Positions 43,490 through 51,748 of a stretch of DNA of 58,350 nucleotides are shown in pieces. The stretch comes from Methylobacterium symbioticum (GTDB lineage Bacteria > Pseudomonadota > Alphaproteobacteria > Rhizobiales > Beijerinckiaceae). Both the position numbers and the translations under genes were made by a program. The stretch's first letter is position 1, and the number at the start of each line of letters is the position of its first letter. Under the pieces are notes generated by a model. That model ran no database searches. It saw nothing but the letters and a program-made list of their open reading frames with translations, and was not told the DNA's origin. The DNA is taken from positions 1-58,350 of the forward strand of contig NZ_CABFPH010000028.1 of assembly GCF_902141845.1 (NCBI RefSeq). The letters run 5' to 3'.

Positions 43490-44122
43490 ATGGGACACTC
43501 TGCACACGATCCGGCCACGAAAGGGCGGCCGGCCTGGAACGCTGGCCGCAAGCTCGGGGCCAAACGAGCCCTCAAACCTCAGCAGGTCTGGGCCAGCCGG
43601 TTCTGGCTCGACCGCGAACGACGCACACGCGACCGAGCAATGTTCGACCTCGCCATCGACAGCAAGCTGCGCGGCTGCGACATCGTCAAGCTCAAGATCA
43701 GCGATCTCGTCAGCGGTGGTCGCGTTCGTAGCCACGCCATCGTCATCCAGCGCAAGACCGGCCGACCAGTGCAGTTCGAATTGCTCGAACCCGCCCGTAC
43801 CAGCATCCTGGCATGGCTGGAGGCCAGGGGTAGAGCGCTCGACGACTATGCCTTTCCGAGCCGGCTCGACGGCGTCACGCACATCAGCACTCGGCAGTAT
43901 GCGCGGCTGGTCGACGAGTGGGTCACGGGCATCGGGCTGCGCAGCGAGGACTACGGAACCCATTCCCTCCGTCGCACGAAGGCCTCGTTGATCTACAAGC
44001 GGACCGGGAACCTGCGTGCGGTCCAGATCCTGCTCGGCCATACCAAGATTGAGAGCACGGTCAGGTACCTCGGTGTGGACGTCGAAGATGCTCTGATCCT
44101 AGCCGAAGGTACTGAGATTTGA
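43490..44122 (+). CDS. Solo tyrosine recombinase (catalytic domain only)
   Basis: 210 residues. Catalytic residues are in place: Arg61 (KLRGCD), Lys89 (QRKTGR), His158-x-x-Arg161 (HSLR), His184 (LLGH) and Tyr193 (VRYLG). Only about 50 residues precede the catalytic domain, so the N-terminal core-binding domain of phage integrases is missing or tiny. It stands alone, with no excisionase, phage gene, tRNA or att repeat recognised beside it, and has its own terminator. It may be a domesticated or autonomous recombinase. Confidence 0.9.
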   Translation: MGHSAHDPATKGRPAWNAGRKLGAKRALKPQQVWASRFWLDRERRTRDRAMFDLAIDSKLRGCDIVKLKISDLVSGGRVRSHAIVIQRKTGRPVQFELLEPARTSILAWLEARGRALDDYAFPSRLDGVTHISTRQYARLVDEWVTGIGLRSEDYGTHSLRRTKASLIYKRTGNLRAVQILLGHTKIESTVRYLGVDVEDALILAEGTEI

Positions 44123-44129
44123 TCGCTCG

Positions 44130-44158
44130 GCCCCTCGGCTTCTGTGTTGAGGGGCTTT
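44130..44158 (+). terminator. Rho-independent terminator of recombinase gene
   Basis: GCCCCTC (44130-44136) and GAGGGGC (44149-44155) form a 7-bp GC stem with a 12-base loop, followed by TTTC, starting eight bases after the stop codon. Confidence 0.65.
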
Positions 44159-44373
44159 CAAACCAGCCCAGCAGCAAAGCGCCCGTTGCGGCCGCTCGGC
44201 CGGCCCTGGTGGCTTCTCCGAAGTAGATGGGGTGGATGGCCCCCGCTCCGACTGACGGCATCTCAGTGCCAGGATGTGGTTGCTGTCGAAGCAGCCACGC
44301 AGATGCAGGAGCCATCCCCATGGAGATCACCACATCATGTGGAGAAGCCGGGGGGAAGAGACTACGATGGAGG

Positions 44374-44814
44374 CTATTTCCGCAGCTTCCAAGTTGCGGT
44401 GGCGTGGGCAACGAGCTGCCCGCTCTCGTCGAAAGCGTGAGATTGGAGGTATGAGATTGTACGGCCGCGTCGTAGGAAGCTGCCCTCGCACCGCACGATC
44501 CCGCTCGTCACCGCCGCAAGGTACTGCACCTTCATCTCTAGCGTCGCGCCCGCACCTTCGACCCTGTGGAGCAAGTGCCCCATGGATACGTCCATCGCTG
44601 TCGCTAGGACACCGCCATGGAGTGTCCCCTGCGGATTGAAAAGCGGCGGGACGGCCTCGAACCTGACGATGCACCTTTCCCCTTCGTAGGAGACGTTGAA
44701 GCCGAGGAGGCGGGAGAGGAAGAACGATCCGAACTCTTGGGCTCCGCTTGCCTGGGCTCGCGCCAGCATGGCGGTGCCAAGCGCCGCGTGCTGGTCTGTC
44801 AGTCCATCAGTCAT
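44374..44814 (-). CDS. PaaI-family hotdog thioesterase
   Basis: 146 residues of the PaaI/4HBT hotdog fold: FNPQGTLHGGVLATAMDVSMG with the HGG element, then LEMKVQYLAAV. It hydrolyses acyl-CoA thioesters. Its ATG overlaps the CoA-transferase stop (ATGA), so it is the last gene of the HAD, CoA transferase, thioesterase operon and could release or proofread the acyl-CoA made by its neighbour (inference). Confidence 0.88.
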   Translation of the reverse strand: MTDGLTDQHAALGTAMLARAQASGAQEFGSFFLSRLLGFNVSYEGERCIVRFEAVPPLFNPQGTLHGGVLATAMDVSMGHLLHRVEGAGATLEMKVQYLAAVTSGIVRCEGSFLRRGRTISYLQSHAFDESGQLVAHATATWKLRK

Positions 44815-46043
44815 GCCGCAGTCTCGTTGGTTCGAGAACGTCCGAATGCGCCTTCGGCATTAAGTCGTTCAACCGCAGCCGTGTCGAGATCAAGCCAATC
44901 GGCGAGCACGGCCGGCGTATGTTCACCCAGCATCGGCGGCCGCACAGCATCCGGAGGAGCTTGGTCGTCGAAACGAACTGCGCTCGCGAGATAGCGCACG
45001 TCCCCAGCTGCTGGATGCGCGAAGCTCCGAGCGACTCCTCGTTCAGACAGTTGCGATGCCTCGCACACCTCACCAACACTCCTGATCGCCCCGCATGGCA
45101 CGCCGGCCCCGCTGAAGAGGCTGATCCAGTGTTCGCGCGGCTCGCTTAGGAAGATCGGCTCTAGGATCGCCTTCAGGTCGTGGCGCCGTGCCGCCCGATC
45201 CGACGCTCGAGCGAACTCGGCCTGCGCGGCGAGATCGGGAAGGTCGAGAGCGCGGCAAAAGCTGGTCCAGAAGCGGTCGTTGGCGACGCCGACGTTGATC
45301 CAGCCGTCGGCTGCCTGGAAGGTCTCGTACGGGCTGATCGTTGGATGGGCGTTGCCTCTCCGCCGCGGGCTTATTCCAGTGGCGAAGTACATGCCGGCGT
45401 TGAAGGTCAGAAGTGATGCCATGGCGTCGAGCATCGACACGTCGACACGCCCGCCCGTACCGGTGCGAGCCCGCTGCATCAGTGCGGAAAGGACAGCCTG
45501 GGCCCCGTAGAGGCCTGTCACCAGGTCGGCGATTGACGTGCCGACCTTGGTGGGCGGACCATCAGGATCACCGGTGATGTCCATAACGCCGGACTCACCC
45601 TGCACGATCAGATCGTAGCCTGGGCGACCGGCATCGGGTCCCGCCTGCCCAAAACCGGAGATGGCACAGTAAATCAGGCGCTCGTTCCCGCGCCGCAGCG
45701 TCTCGTAGCCGAGACCGAGGCGGTCCAAGGTGCCGGGCCGGAAATTCTCGATCACCACGTCGGCCGTGGAGGCGAGCGCGACGATGAGCTCGCGCCCGGC
45801 CTCGGATTTCAGATCGACCACGCAGCTCCGCTTGTTGCGGTTGATCGACAGGAAGTAGGCGCTCTCCCCGCCCACGAAGGGAGGCCCGTAGGTTCGAGCC
45901 TCGTCCCCCCTGCCGGGCTCCTCGATCTTCACGACATCGGCACCGAGGTCGCCAAGCTGCATCGTCGCGAACGGACCTGAGACGACCCGACAGAGATCGA
46001 GAATCCTGACACCGGCCAGCGGTTTCGCATCAGACCATGGCAT
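44811..46043 (-). CDS. CaiB/BaiF (class III) CoA-transferase
   Basis: 410 residues with the family hallmarks: GVRILDLCRVVSGPFATMQLGDLGA is spread over about 11-36, then KIEEPGRGDEAR, NRNKRS and the catalytic Asp in SIADLVTGLYG (about 173). Class III enzymes move CoA between carboxylic acids through an aspartyl-CoA intermediate. Its start overlaps the HAD gene by 14 bp and its stop overlaps the thioesterase start. Donor and acceptor unknown; a hydroxy-acid or similar product of the HAD enzyme is possible. Confidence 0.93.
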   Translation of the reverse strand: MPWSDAKPLAGVRILDLCRVVSGPFATMQLGDLGADVVKIEEPGRGDEARTYGPPFVGGESAYFLSINRNKRSCVVDLKSEAGRELIVALASTADVVIENFRPGTLDRLGLGYETLRRGNERLIYCAISGFGQAGPDAGRPGYDLIVQGESGVMDITGDPDGPPTKVGTSIADLVTGLYGAQAVLSALMQRARTGTGGRVDVSMLDAMASLLTFNAGMYFATGISPRRRGNAHPTISPYETFQAADGWINVGVANDRFWTSFCRALDLPDLAAQAEFARASDRAARRHDLKAILEPIFLSEPREHWISLFSGAGVPCGAIRSVGEVCEASQLSERGVARSFAHPAAGDVRYLASAVRFDDQAPPDAVRPPMLGEHTPAVLADWLDLDTAAVERLNAEGAFGRSRTNETAA

Positions 46044-46734
46044 GGGCGAGGTCCGTCATGGTGGGGACCGTGATGTCGGGCTGATAGGGGGTGCGCTCGA
46101 ACGGTCGGTTGCGACGGTTGATCATCGCGGTTTGCATCCCTGCAGCCTTGGCGCCAATGACGTCGAAGGCGTGGTTGGCCACGAACAGGATCTCGTCCAT
46201 GCGCAGACCCAGGATCTCGGCGGCCTTGGTGTACGTCGCAACGTGCGGCTTGAAGGCGTTTGCCTCCGCGACCGAGATGACCTTGTCGAACGGCACCTTG
46301 TGGTACTGCTTGGCGGTCTCAAGCATGTCCGGGTCACCGTTCGAGAGGACAACGAGCTGGTACTTCGTCTGAAGCTGGGCGAGTGCCTCGGGCACCTCGG
46401 GGAAGCACTCCAGCTTCTCGATTTCGGCGACGAGCCCACGGACCTCGTCCATGGTGTAGGGGATCCCGGATCGCTCAAGCACATAGGCCACGGCGCGCTG
46501 CCCGATCTCGCGGTAGGGCGTGTGCTCCTTGTGCAAGAGGGCGTCGATCATGGAGTTCTCGAAGTGCGTGCGGCGCCACCACGTCACGAAGGAGTTGGGA
46601 TTTCCCGTCCACCCCTTCGCCTTGAGGAAGGGGGTTGCGATCTTGACGAGCCCGCCCTGCATGTCCACGACCGTCCCGTATTGGTCGAACATGCAGACCT
46701 TGATGGTCTTCTTCAGATCGTCTGCGATGGCCAT
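46030..46734 (-). CDS. Haloacid dehalogenase type II-like HAD hydrolase
   Basis: 234 residues, HAD superfamily with type II cap. Present: nucleophile Asp17 and Thr21 (FDQYGT), Arg54/55, Ser131 (LSNGD), Lys162 and Tyr168 (FKPHVATY), and Asp191. Compared with L-2-haloacid dehalogenase, the SSNxWD box reads ANHAFD: the usual Ser becomes Ala186 and the Asn becomes His188. This form is common in less studied relatives, so dehalogenation is likely but not assured. First gene of the operon, divergent from a LysR gene. Confidence 0.88.
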   Translation of the reverse strand: MAIADDLKKTIKVCMFDQYGTVVDMQGGLVKIATPFLKAKGWTGNPNSFVTWWRRTHFENSMIDALLHKEHTPYREIGQRAVAYVLERSGIPYTMDEVRGLVAEIEKLECFPEVPEALAQLQTKYQLVVLSNGDPDMLETAKQYHKVPFDKVISVAEANAFKPHVATYTKAAEILGLRMDEILFVANHAFDVIGAKAAGMQTAMINRRNRPFERTPYQPDITVPTMTDLAHAMV

Positions 46735-46753
46735 TGGTCTACCTCGATAAGGA

Positions 46754-46800
46754 AATTTCGCCGCTCCAAATAAATCGACGTCTTAGATTGGAGTGAAATT
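46754..46800. promoter_or_regulatory. Inverted repeat in HAD/LysR intergenic region
   Basis: AATTTC..CTCCAA (46754-46769) and TTGGAG..GAAATT (46788-46800) are imperfect inverted arms about 20 bp before the HAD start in an AT-richer stretch. It is a candidate binding site for the divergent LysR protein. Confidence 0.4.
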
Positions 46801-46978
46801 GATTCTCGCTCTGCGTGCATTGCGGTGATGAATAGCGGGGGCCATCGGGCCCGCCGACCAGGCGCCGTTCCGCGACGCATCCCAGAGCTTCCCAGTCGGT
46901 TCGCCCGCGCTATCAGTCCATACATGTTCCGCAGCCCCGCTTCGGGCCGCAATGCACGTCGCACTACCAGGAGCCCGG

Positions 46979-47896
46979 ATGAACCTGCGTTCTGTCGACC
47001 TCAACCTCTTGGTGGCTCTGGACGCTCTGTTGACGGAGTTGCACGTCACTCGGGCGTCCGAGAAGGTTGGCCTCAGCCAACCGGCGATGAGCAACGCCCT
47101 GTCGCGCCTGCGGCACCTGTTCAAGGACGATCTCCTCGTCCGGACCCCGACGGGCATGCAGGCCACGCCCCGTGCGCTCGAACTGGCCGAGCCGACGAGA
47201 CAGGTGCTGCGTCAGATCGAGCGCGTGTTGGACCACGACACGGAGTTCGATCCTGCCGTTGCGCAACGGACCTTCACGGTCCGCCTTTCCGATCTGCTCG
47301 GCCTGATCCTACTACCACAATTGCTGGAAGGCCTGGGCAAGGATGCGCCAGGATTGCACCTCGACGTCGTGCACCTTTCCCCCTCCAAGACCGTGGAAGG
47401 CCTTGAACGGGACGAGATCGACCTCGCCGTCAGCATGGGCCTCAGCCATTCAACCGCGCTCCGGTCGGAGACGCTGATGGAAGACCGCATGGTCTGCGCG
47501 CTGCGGGAAGATCATCCCGCGGCCAGCGAGCCGATGGGGCTCGATCGGTTCCTGGCCTTTGCACACCTCAAGGTCTCGATGTCGCCCACCGATTTGCGAT
47601 TCGTCGACGATGTACTCGCGCGCGACGGCCTGAAGCGGCGTCTGACGCTGAACGTCCCGCACTGGCTCCTCGTGCCTCACGTCCTGAACCGGTCGGACCT
47701 GATCTCCGTGATGCCGCAGCGCTTAGCCTCCGCCTTGACCGCGGCCGGGCACAGGCTGGCGGTGCGCGATCTGCCCTTCGCGTCGGAGCCCTTCGCCTGG
47801 TCGCTGTATTGGCACCGCAGGCATGACAGGAACCCGGCCATTGCCTGGCTGCGCGCCGAGCTTCGATCCATTGCGTCGACCCTGGACCAGAGCTGA
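46979..47896 (+). CDS. LysR-family regulator (NodD/SyrM-like subgroup)
   Basis: 305 residues. The opening LRSVDLNLLVALDALL and SQPAMSNALSRLRHLFKDDLLVR are typical of the NodD/NahR/SyrM branch of LysR proteins, which respond to aromatic or other small ligands. CCAGGAG lies before the ATG at 46979. Divergent from the HAD/CaiB/PaaI operon and convergent with the TRAP binding protein gene (29 bp between stops). Confidence 0.93.
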   Translation: MNLRSVDLNLLVALDALLTELHVTRASEKVGLSQPAMSNALSRLRHLFKDDLLVRTPTGMQATPRALELAEPTRQVLRQIERVLDHDTEFDPAVAQRTFTVRLSDLLGLILLPQLLEGLGKDAPGLHLDVVHLSPSKTVEGLERDEIDLAVSMGLSHSTALRSETLMEDRMVCALREDHPAASEPMGLDRFLAFAHLKVSMSPTDLRFVDDVLARDGLKRRLTLNVPHWLLVPHVLNRSDLISVMPQRLASALTAAGHRLAVRDLPFASEPFAWSLYWHRRHDRNPAIAWLRAELRSIASTLDQS

Positions 47897-47925
47897 TCCG
47901 ACTCGGCATGCGGGACCGGCCGATG

Positions 47926-48960
47926 TTACGAGACGGCCTCCCCTAGCTTCAGGAGTTCTGCGCAGGTCGACGAGCGATTGGCGTACTCTTTCCAGACCGT
48001 GTCTTGGGCGAGCGTGCGCCACTTGGCGAGCGCGCCGTCGTCCAGCGGCACGACCTTGGCCCCAGCTTTGGCGAACACCTTCTCAACCTCGGCATCGTCG
48101 GACTGCGCGCCATGTAGCCCGAACGGCTCCATTTCGGCCCCCACCGAAAGGATGGCTTCCTGCTGGTCCTTGGGCAGACCATCGAAGATCGCCTTCGACA
48201 TCATGATGGGTTCAAGCATGAACCAGTAGAAGCGTCCGCGTCCGGAAGTGAGGTGCTTGGCTAGCTCCTCGACATGGAACGAGATCATGCTCGTCGAGGA
48301 TGTGATCGTCGCGTCGCAGGCACCCGTCTGCATCGCTACATAGACCTCGTTCGAAGGCAGGTTGAGGGTCGCCGCCCCGGCGGCTTTCATGAGCAGATCG
48401 ACCTCTCGCGAGCCCCCACGGATCTTCAGCCCCTTTGCGTCCTCCGGCAGGTAGAGAGGCCGGTCGCGGCTCGCGGCATTGCCGGATTGCCAGACCCAGC
48501 TGACGAAGATCAGGCCCTTGGCCGCCATCAACTCGGTGAGGCGACGCCCGACCGGTGCGTGCTTCCAGAGCGCTGCCTGCTCGTATGAGCTGACGAGCGC
48601 CGGCATCAGGCCGATGCTGGTCTCGGGCGCCTCGCCGCTGGCGTAGGCGAGAGGCCACAGGCTCATGTCCAAAGCGGCTTTGCGCATAGAGCTGAACTGG
48701 GCGTTCGTCTTCATCAAAGACGAGCCGGGATAGACCTGGATCTCCACCGCGCCTTTGGTCCGTGCGTTGACCTCCGCGGCAAACCTCCGGCACATGCGAT
48801 CGCGAAAATCGCCCTGATCACCGTTCGAACCAGGGAACTGATGGGAGAGCTTCAGGACCGTCGCCGCCTTGGCACGGTTGATACCGAACGGCAGCATGAA
48901 TGGCGCGGCAAGCGCCGAGCGCAGGATCGTTCGGCGCGCCACAATGCCTTGAAGCGACAT
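47926..48960 (-). CDS. TRAP transporter substrate-binding protein (DctP family), orphan
   Basis: 344 residues. The N-terminus has twin arginines and a hydrophobic core (RRTILRSALAAPFMLPFG) ending near AKA, so export may be by Tat. The mature protein is DctP-like: LKLSHQFPG, a mid-protein GLKIRGG carboxylate-binding arginine, and NLPSNEVYVAMQTGACDA. No dctQ or dctM membrane gene is in the window; the next genes upstream are 1.2 kb away. It would need membrane parts encoded elsewhere. Confidence 0.9.
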   Translation of the reverse strand: MSLQGIVARRTILRSALAAPFMLPFGINRAKAATVLKLSHQFPGSNGDQGDFRDRMCRRFAAEVNARTKGAVEIQVYPGSSLMKTNAQFSSMRKAALDMSLWPLAYASGEAPETSIGLMPALVSSYEQAALWKHAPVGRRLTELMAAKGLIFVSWVWQSGNAASRDRPLYLPEDAKGLKIRGGSREVDLLMKAAGAATLNLPSNEVYVAMQTGACDATITSSTSMISFHVEELAKHLTSGRGRFYWFMLEPIMMSKAIFDGLPKDQQEAILSVGAEMEPFGLHGAQSDDAEVEKVFAKAGAKVVPLDDGALAKWRTLAQDTVWKEYANRSSTCAELLKLGEAVS

Positions 48961-49222
48961 GGATTTCCTCCAACGTTCTGTACCTTTGGGAACACATCAC
49001 CAGTCGCGGCGCCCATCACAAAATACATATTTGGAATGTGGCGATTGACATGCCCGATCTGCCCGGTGTCCGAGGATCATCAGCGGCGACGAGGTCAGCC
49101 GGCGCCGTAGCCGCCCTTTGCATTGACCGTCTGCGGGACGGGTGGCCGGTCGTCATAGCCACCGCTTTCCGGCCCGAGGTTGTCCACCGGCTCCGGCCTC
49201 CCAGTCCGGTTGCCGGCAACAC

Positions 49223-49323
49223 GAGCCTCTAAGCGGACCGGCTGCAATCGGCCAGATTACGTCACGCCGGATTGCCAGAGCGCGCAGGACCCGACGTTCC
49301 GCCTTGCGCTCCATTACCGCCAT
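49223..49323 (+). repeat. Dispersed intergenic repeat, unit R2 copy
   Basis: Aligns with 29451-29550 over about 100 bp with one or two single-base indels. Shared words are GAGCCTC, AAGCGGAC, ACGTCACGC, GCGCGCAGGACC, GACGTTC and CCATT..CGCCAT. Confidence 0.8.
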
Positions 49324-49499
49324 TCACCCCATTCGGGCGAAAGCTCCGAAGCGGACATAGCGACAGTCGAGATCGCAGGTCTGGATCGCGCCAGGACCCG
49401 ACTCTTGGCACGCCGGGCTTGAACCGCCGATCACGACCCTTCTCGGGCTTTCAGAAGGTCTGCTTACCGGCCCTCTGATTGGCCCAGAACGACCGATCC

Positions 49500-49567
49500 T
49501 GGCCGAAACCGGAATGGCCGCTTCGGAGCATGCCCGCTGGAGAAGCGGACGGCCTCCTACCGACCCG
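49500..49567 (+). repeat. Dispersed intergenic repeat, unit R1 copy 2
   Basis: Second copy of the 68-bp unit at 7459-7526; outer blocks of 26 and 25 bp are identical and the 17-bp centre differs. Confidence 0.85.
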
Positions 49568-50140
49568 GCCCAGCCGCCCGGACCGCCGCCGACGCTCCTC
49601 CAAAGCAGTCGTTCGTCAGACCTCCGGCAACCTGGGCTCGGGGTGGTAATCGGAAGTCGGCCGGAGATCGGAAATCGGACCTCCGGCTTCGCGCTCCATA
49701 CCGGTCATTCAACAGCCGTCGCGGGCATCTCTGAAGCGGATTTCCGGGAGTGCGTTTTCTCGCTCTTGATACCCCCACTTCCGGACCTTGGACCCGATGC
49801 GATCGCTATCTTCAGCCCGAGGGCAAAAAAGCCAGGACCTACACTGGTGGCGCGATCATCAAGTTCGGACGAAGTGACCCGCTCCCCGTCCGCGATCAGG
49901 GTAAGGCAATCAGGCCGCAACGCGGCGGCTTGTTGAAACTCCGCCCAGTCGTGCTCCCGTTCGGAGGTGCCGTGTGCGCTCCTCTCCAACGTCGCGCGAT
50001 TCTGCCAACGAACTTCTAACTCAGACCACTAGAACTTCGCCCTTTTAGCTCTGCTTCGCTGCAGATAGCAAAAGTCACGTAGGCCAGAGCATTGGCCGTT
50101 GAGGCGCAATCGGAGTAACAAGCGTGTGCAGGGACGAACC

Positions 50141-50617
50141 TCAATCGACGTAGGCACCTGCTCCCACCAACGCGGCAGTCCCGTCGATCGTCACCCCTCG
50201 AAGGTAGCTCCACTTCACGGACGGACTCGCGCGCCCGGGCTTCGGAAACATATAGTCGACCCAGCCGGACCCGTATGTTCTCACGACTTCCACGAAATCT
50301 CTGTGGAAGCGTTTTCCGTCGGCATCGCGCTCATCGAGCCAGTTCCGTCCCTCACGATGCGGATTCGCGGCGTTGAACAGAACGTTGCCGGAAAGGTCCA
50401 TAGCGAACAGGTAAAGATCGTCGTGTCGCCATTGGCTGTCCGGCCTCCTGAGCTCCTCGAAAGCCTTCCGGCCCCGCCTGTCTAGGAGTTCGGCGGCCGC
50501 ATCCACAAGACCTTCGATCTCAGCGGCATCATGCGCCCGAGGAATGGCCTTCTGCGTGATCGCGGAAGCCGTGAGGAGCAGGAGCAGCAAGGGCCAAGTC
50601 AGGAGGGCGCCGCGCAT
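50141..50617 (-). CDS. Exported single Cache-domain protein
   Basis: 158 residues from the ATG at 50617: a hydrophobic signal segment (LLTWPLLLLLLTASAI), then one Cache-type sensor domain (DLYLFAMDLSGNVLFNAANPHREGRN, positions about 65-91, and GSGWVDYMFP). Stand-alone Cache proteins are periplasmic small-molecule binders without a signalling output of their own. Divergent from the DUF2189/oxidase genes, so a sensing or electron-transfer accessory role is conceivable but unproven. Confidence 0.82.
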   Translation of the reverse strand: MRGALLTWPLLLLLLTASAITQKAIPRAHDAAEIEGLVDAAAELLDRRGRKAFEELRRPDSQWRHDDLYLFAMDLSGNVLFNAANPHREGRNWLDERDADGKRFHRDFVEVVRTYGSGWVDYMFPKPGRASPSVKWSYLRGVTIDGTAALVGAGAYVD

Positions 50618-50894
50618 AGCTGTGCCTCTTGTCGGTCGAACGGCTGCCTGTTGCCGATTGCCCCCCCTGTCTGAAGGAACATACTCACTAACTAGACCTG
50701 AACAAGTCTTAGCAGCAGCGCGAAGCATGCGTCCGTGACATACACATAGCGGTACCCCGAAGCGAAGTTTTTCGCGACAGCCAGACCTAATTCTGCTATG
50801 GGATTGAACGATTGCGCATGAAAGCTTAGCGATAGGCGTCCGATTGGATGTCAGACGTCGGTTGCGAGCAGGTCTTCCTATGGAGGGCTATGCG

Positions 50895-51686
50895 ATGGCC
50901 GGTCTACACACCGCCTCCCACCCGCTGATCCTGGCGCGCGCACATGTGCGTCGCATTGGCCTCGACGATCTTCGCTTCGCGCTGAGGAAGGGCCTGGACG
51001 ATTTCATCGCCATGCCGACGCATGCCCTGTTCCTCGTCGCCATCTATCCCGTCGCGGGCGTGCTCATCGCGGCCGCGACGTTCGAAAACGACCTTGTGCC
51101 ACTGCTCTTCCCGCTGGCGTCAGGCTTCGCCCTGCTCGGGCCCTTCGCGGCGATCGGGCTCTACGAGATGAGCCGCCGCCGGGAACAGGGCCGCGACATC
51201 GGCTGGATGAACGCCTACGCGCCCCTGACCCGCCGCTCAGCCCAGGCCATCGTGGTGGTCGCCCTTGCTCTCACGCTGCTCTTCGTCGCGTGGCTGATCG
51301 CCGCGATGGCCCTCTACTGGGCTCTCTACGGCGAGGCGCGCCAGGATTCGGGACTCGGCTTGCTGCAGGAGGTGCTGACGACGCCGAGAGGCTGGACACT
51401 CATCGTGGCTGGGAACCTCGTCGGCGCGGCCTTCTCGCTCCTCGCGCTGGCCATCAGCGTAGTCTCGTTTCCGCTGATCATCGACAGCGGGACCGATGCC
51501 GCCACGGCCATCGCGACCTCTGTCGTCCTCGTTCAGCAGAACCCGGGCACGATGGCGGTCTGGGGGCTCATCGTCGCGGGCCTCCTCGTCCTGGGGATGC
51601 TGCCCCTGTTCGTGGGCCTCGCCCTCGTCCTGCCGATCCTGGGCCATGCCACCTGGCATCTCTACCGGCGAGCCGTCGTGCCCTGA
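50895..51686 (+). CDS. DUF2189 integral membrane protein
   Basis: 263 residues with about six membrane helices. The RIGLDDLRFALRKGLDDF opening and the FPLASGFALLGPFAAIGLYEMSRRRE segment are typical of DUF2189. GGAGGG seven bases upstream supports ATG 50895 over ATG 50880. It is 62 bp before the oxidase subunit II gene on the same strand. DUF2189 proteins often sit next to cytochrome oxidase genes, so a link to oxidase assembly is a reasonable guess only. Confidence 0.85.
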   Translation: MAGLHTASHPLILARAHVRRIGLDDLRFALRKGLDDFIAMPTHALFLVAIYPVAGVLIAAATFENDLVPLLFPLASGFALLGPFAAIGLYEMSRRREQGRDIGWMNAYAPLTRRSAQAIVVVALALTLLFVAWLIAAMALYWALYGEARQDSGLGLLQEVLTTPRGWTLIVAGNLVGAAFSLLALAISVVSFPLIIDSGTDAATAIATSVVLVQQNPGTMAVWGLIVAGLLVLGMLPLFVGLALVLPILGHATWHLYRRAVVP

Positions 51687-51748
51687 CGGCCCGCCGCCCG
51701 GCACCCCAAGGCCTGCCCCGGCAGCTCGGCGGGGCGCGGGAGGTAGCG

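Larger units (their letters stand above)
48961..50140. other. Large gene-free region dominated by dispersed repeats
   Basis: 1.2 kb with no credible protein on either strand. It holds several family units: R2 at 49223-49323, GAAGCGGACATAGC at 49348-49361 (again at 57635-57648), R1 at 49500-49567, and a degenerate third copy near 49680-49745 (CTTCGCGCTCCATA...CATTCA, then GAAGCGGA). This is the richest repeat cluster in the window. Confidence 0.65.

Noticed and set aside
43490..44122. Prophage or genomic island around the recombinase
   Set aside because: No phage genes, excisionase, tRNA or flanking direct repeats seen; both sides are ordinary LysR-regulated metabolic genes.
49705..49989. 94-codon minus-strand frame in the repeat cluster
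   Set aside because: It runs into a degenerate repeat copy and has no domain or initiation signal.
48961..50140. CRISPR array
   Set aside because: Repeats are few, degenerate and irregularly spaced, and no cas genes are present.
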